In this document: positions 4,994 to 5,293 of the stretch, in pieces
How positions within the stretch are numbered: position 1 is the first letter of the stretch
How the letters are laid out: each line of letters begins with the position of its first letter
Assembly (NCBI GenBank): GCA_018827585.1
Contig: JAHJXP010000268.1
Span: forward strand, 1 to 5,293
Direction: 5' to 3'
DNA: 5,293 bases
Origin: Pseudomonadota bacterium
GTDB lineage: Bacteria > Desulfobacterota > Syntrophia > Syntrophales > UBA5619
Notes under the pieces: model-generated
What the model saw: the letters and a program-made list of their open reading frames with translations, nothing else
Database searches by the model: none
Told to the model about the DNA's origin: nothing
Program-made: the position numbers and the translations under genes

Positions 4994-5293
4994 CCTGTCG
5001 CCATATCCGGAGCGGTTGAGGCGGCTTTGCGCGGAGCTTCCGGAAACGGGCGCCCTCCTCATTCTGAATGCAAGAAACATCCGTTATCTGACCGGCTTTA
5101 CCGGCGGCGACGGGGCCCTGATGGCGGGTCCGACCTGGCTTGTGCTCCTGGTGGACGGGCGTTATGTGACCCAGGCGAGGAATGAAGCGGCAGGGACGGA
5201 GATCTTTGAATTCCGCAACCGGGTGGACGGGATCGCGGCGGTGGCCAACCAGCGCGGGATCGGGCGGTTGGATTTCGAATCCCCCTCTCTATG
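4983..5293 (+). CDS. Xaa-Pro aminopeptidase family protein (M24), N-terminal part, truncated by window end
   Basis: An open frame from ATG 4983 to the window edge gives 103 complete codons. It matches the N-terminal creatinase-type domain of M24 metallopeptidases such as Xaa-Pro aminopeptidase (PepP) and prolidase (PepQ). Visible motifs are LLILNARNIRYLTGFTGGDGAL (residues 25-46), the strand WLVLLVDGRYVTQARNEA (52-69) and IGRLDFES (93-100). These are the usual landmarks, in order, before the catalytic pita-bread domain, which lies outside the window, so metal ligands cannot be checked. The enzymes remove N-terminal residues preceding proline, or split X-Pro dipeptides. The start overlaps the TPR gene by 11 bases, suggesting coupling. 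A further in-frame ATG at 4923 would add 20 residues that look unlike the family, with GGAG only 2 bases before it. In related bacteria this gene often precedes aroQ and efp, which could follow here (inference). Confidence 0.9.
   Translation, partial: MRHDLSPYPERLRRLCAELPETGALLILNARNIRYLTGFTGGDGALMAGPTWLVLLVDGRYVTQARNEAAGTEIFEFRNRVDGIAAVANQRGIGRLDFESPSL

Overview
The window is a GC-rich stretch (roughly 60% by eye) of a Gram-negative chromosome. Every supported gene is on the + strand. It holds the end of a type IV pilus (T4P) alignment and secretin operon, a 385-base intergenic region, and the start of a second transcription unit. The gene order (pilM-N-O-P-Q, then a TPR gene and an M24-type Xaa-Pro peptidase) and the style of the proteins suggest a deltaproteobacterium in the broad sense (Desulfobacterota, perhaps a Syntrophales-like lineage). 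This placement is inferred from family knowledge and no search was run.

Region 1 (1-3939) is the 3' part of pilM, then pilN, pilO, pilP and pilQ. The genes are tightly packed: ATGA start/stop overlaps at pilM/pilN and pilO/pilP, a 3-base gap at pilN/pilO and a 14-base gap at pilP/pilQ. No internal promoter is evident, so this looks like one mRNA. In the known T4P machine, cytoplasmic PilM binds the N-terminal tail of PilN. PilN and PilO form inner-membrane coiled-coil heterodimers, and PilP links them to PilQ, the outer-membrane secretin through which the pilus exits. Departures from the usual plan are a PilQ that seems to lack the N1 (Secretin_N/NolW-type) periplasmic domain and has a charged helix instead, a PilP with no cysteine and hence no lipobox, a proline-rich insertion in PilO, and an Asn where PilM phosphate-2 loops often have Asp.

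Region 2 (3940-4324) has no convincing protein gene. It holds a strong Rho-independent terminator with a GCGA tetraloop (4017-4045) that ends the pil operon. Two further inverted repeats follow (4048-4097 and 4115-4133), then a good sigma-70-type promoter (TTGACA and an extended -10, 4145-4174). After the promoter comes a leader of about 145 bases with a small hairpin, a possible 12-codon reading frame and a nested double stem (4242-4285). The leader matches no riboswitch class I could recognise.

Region 3 (4325-5293) holds a 222-residue cytoplasmic TPR protein of unknown specific role. It overlaps by 11 bases the start of a gene for an Xaa-Pro aminopeptidase-family (M24) protein, which runs off the window within its N-terminal creatinase-type domain.

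Overall this is mostly recognisable core machinery. I see no mobile element, CRISPR array, tRNA or rRNA. The parts that most deserve a second look are the PilQ domain loss and the structured leader ahead of the TPR gene.
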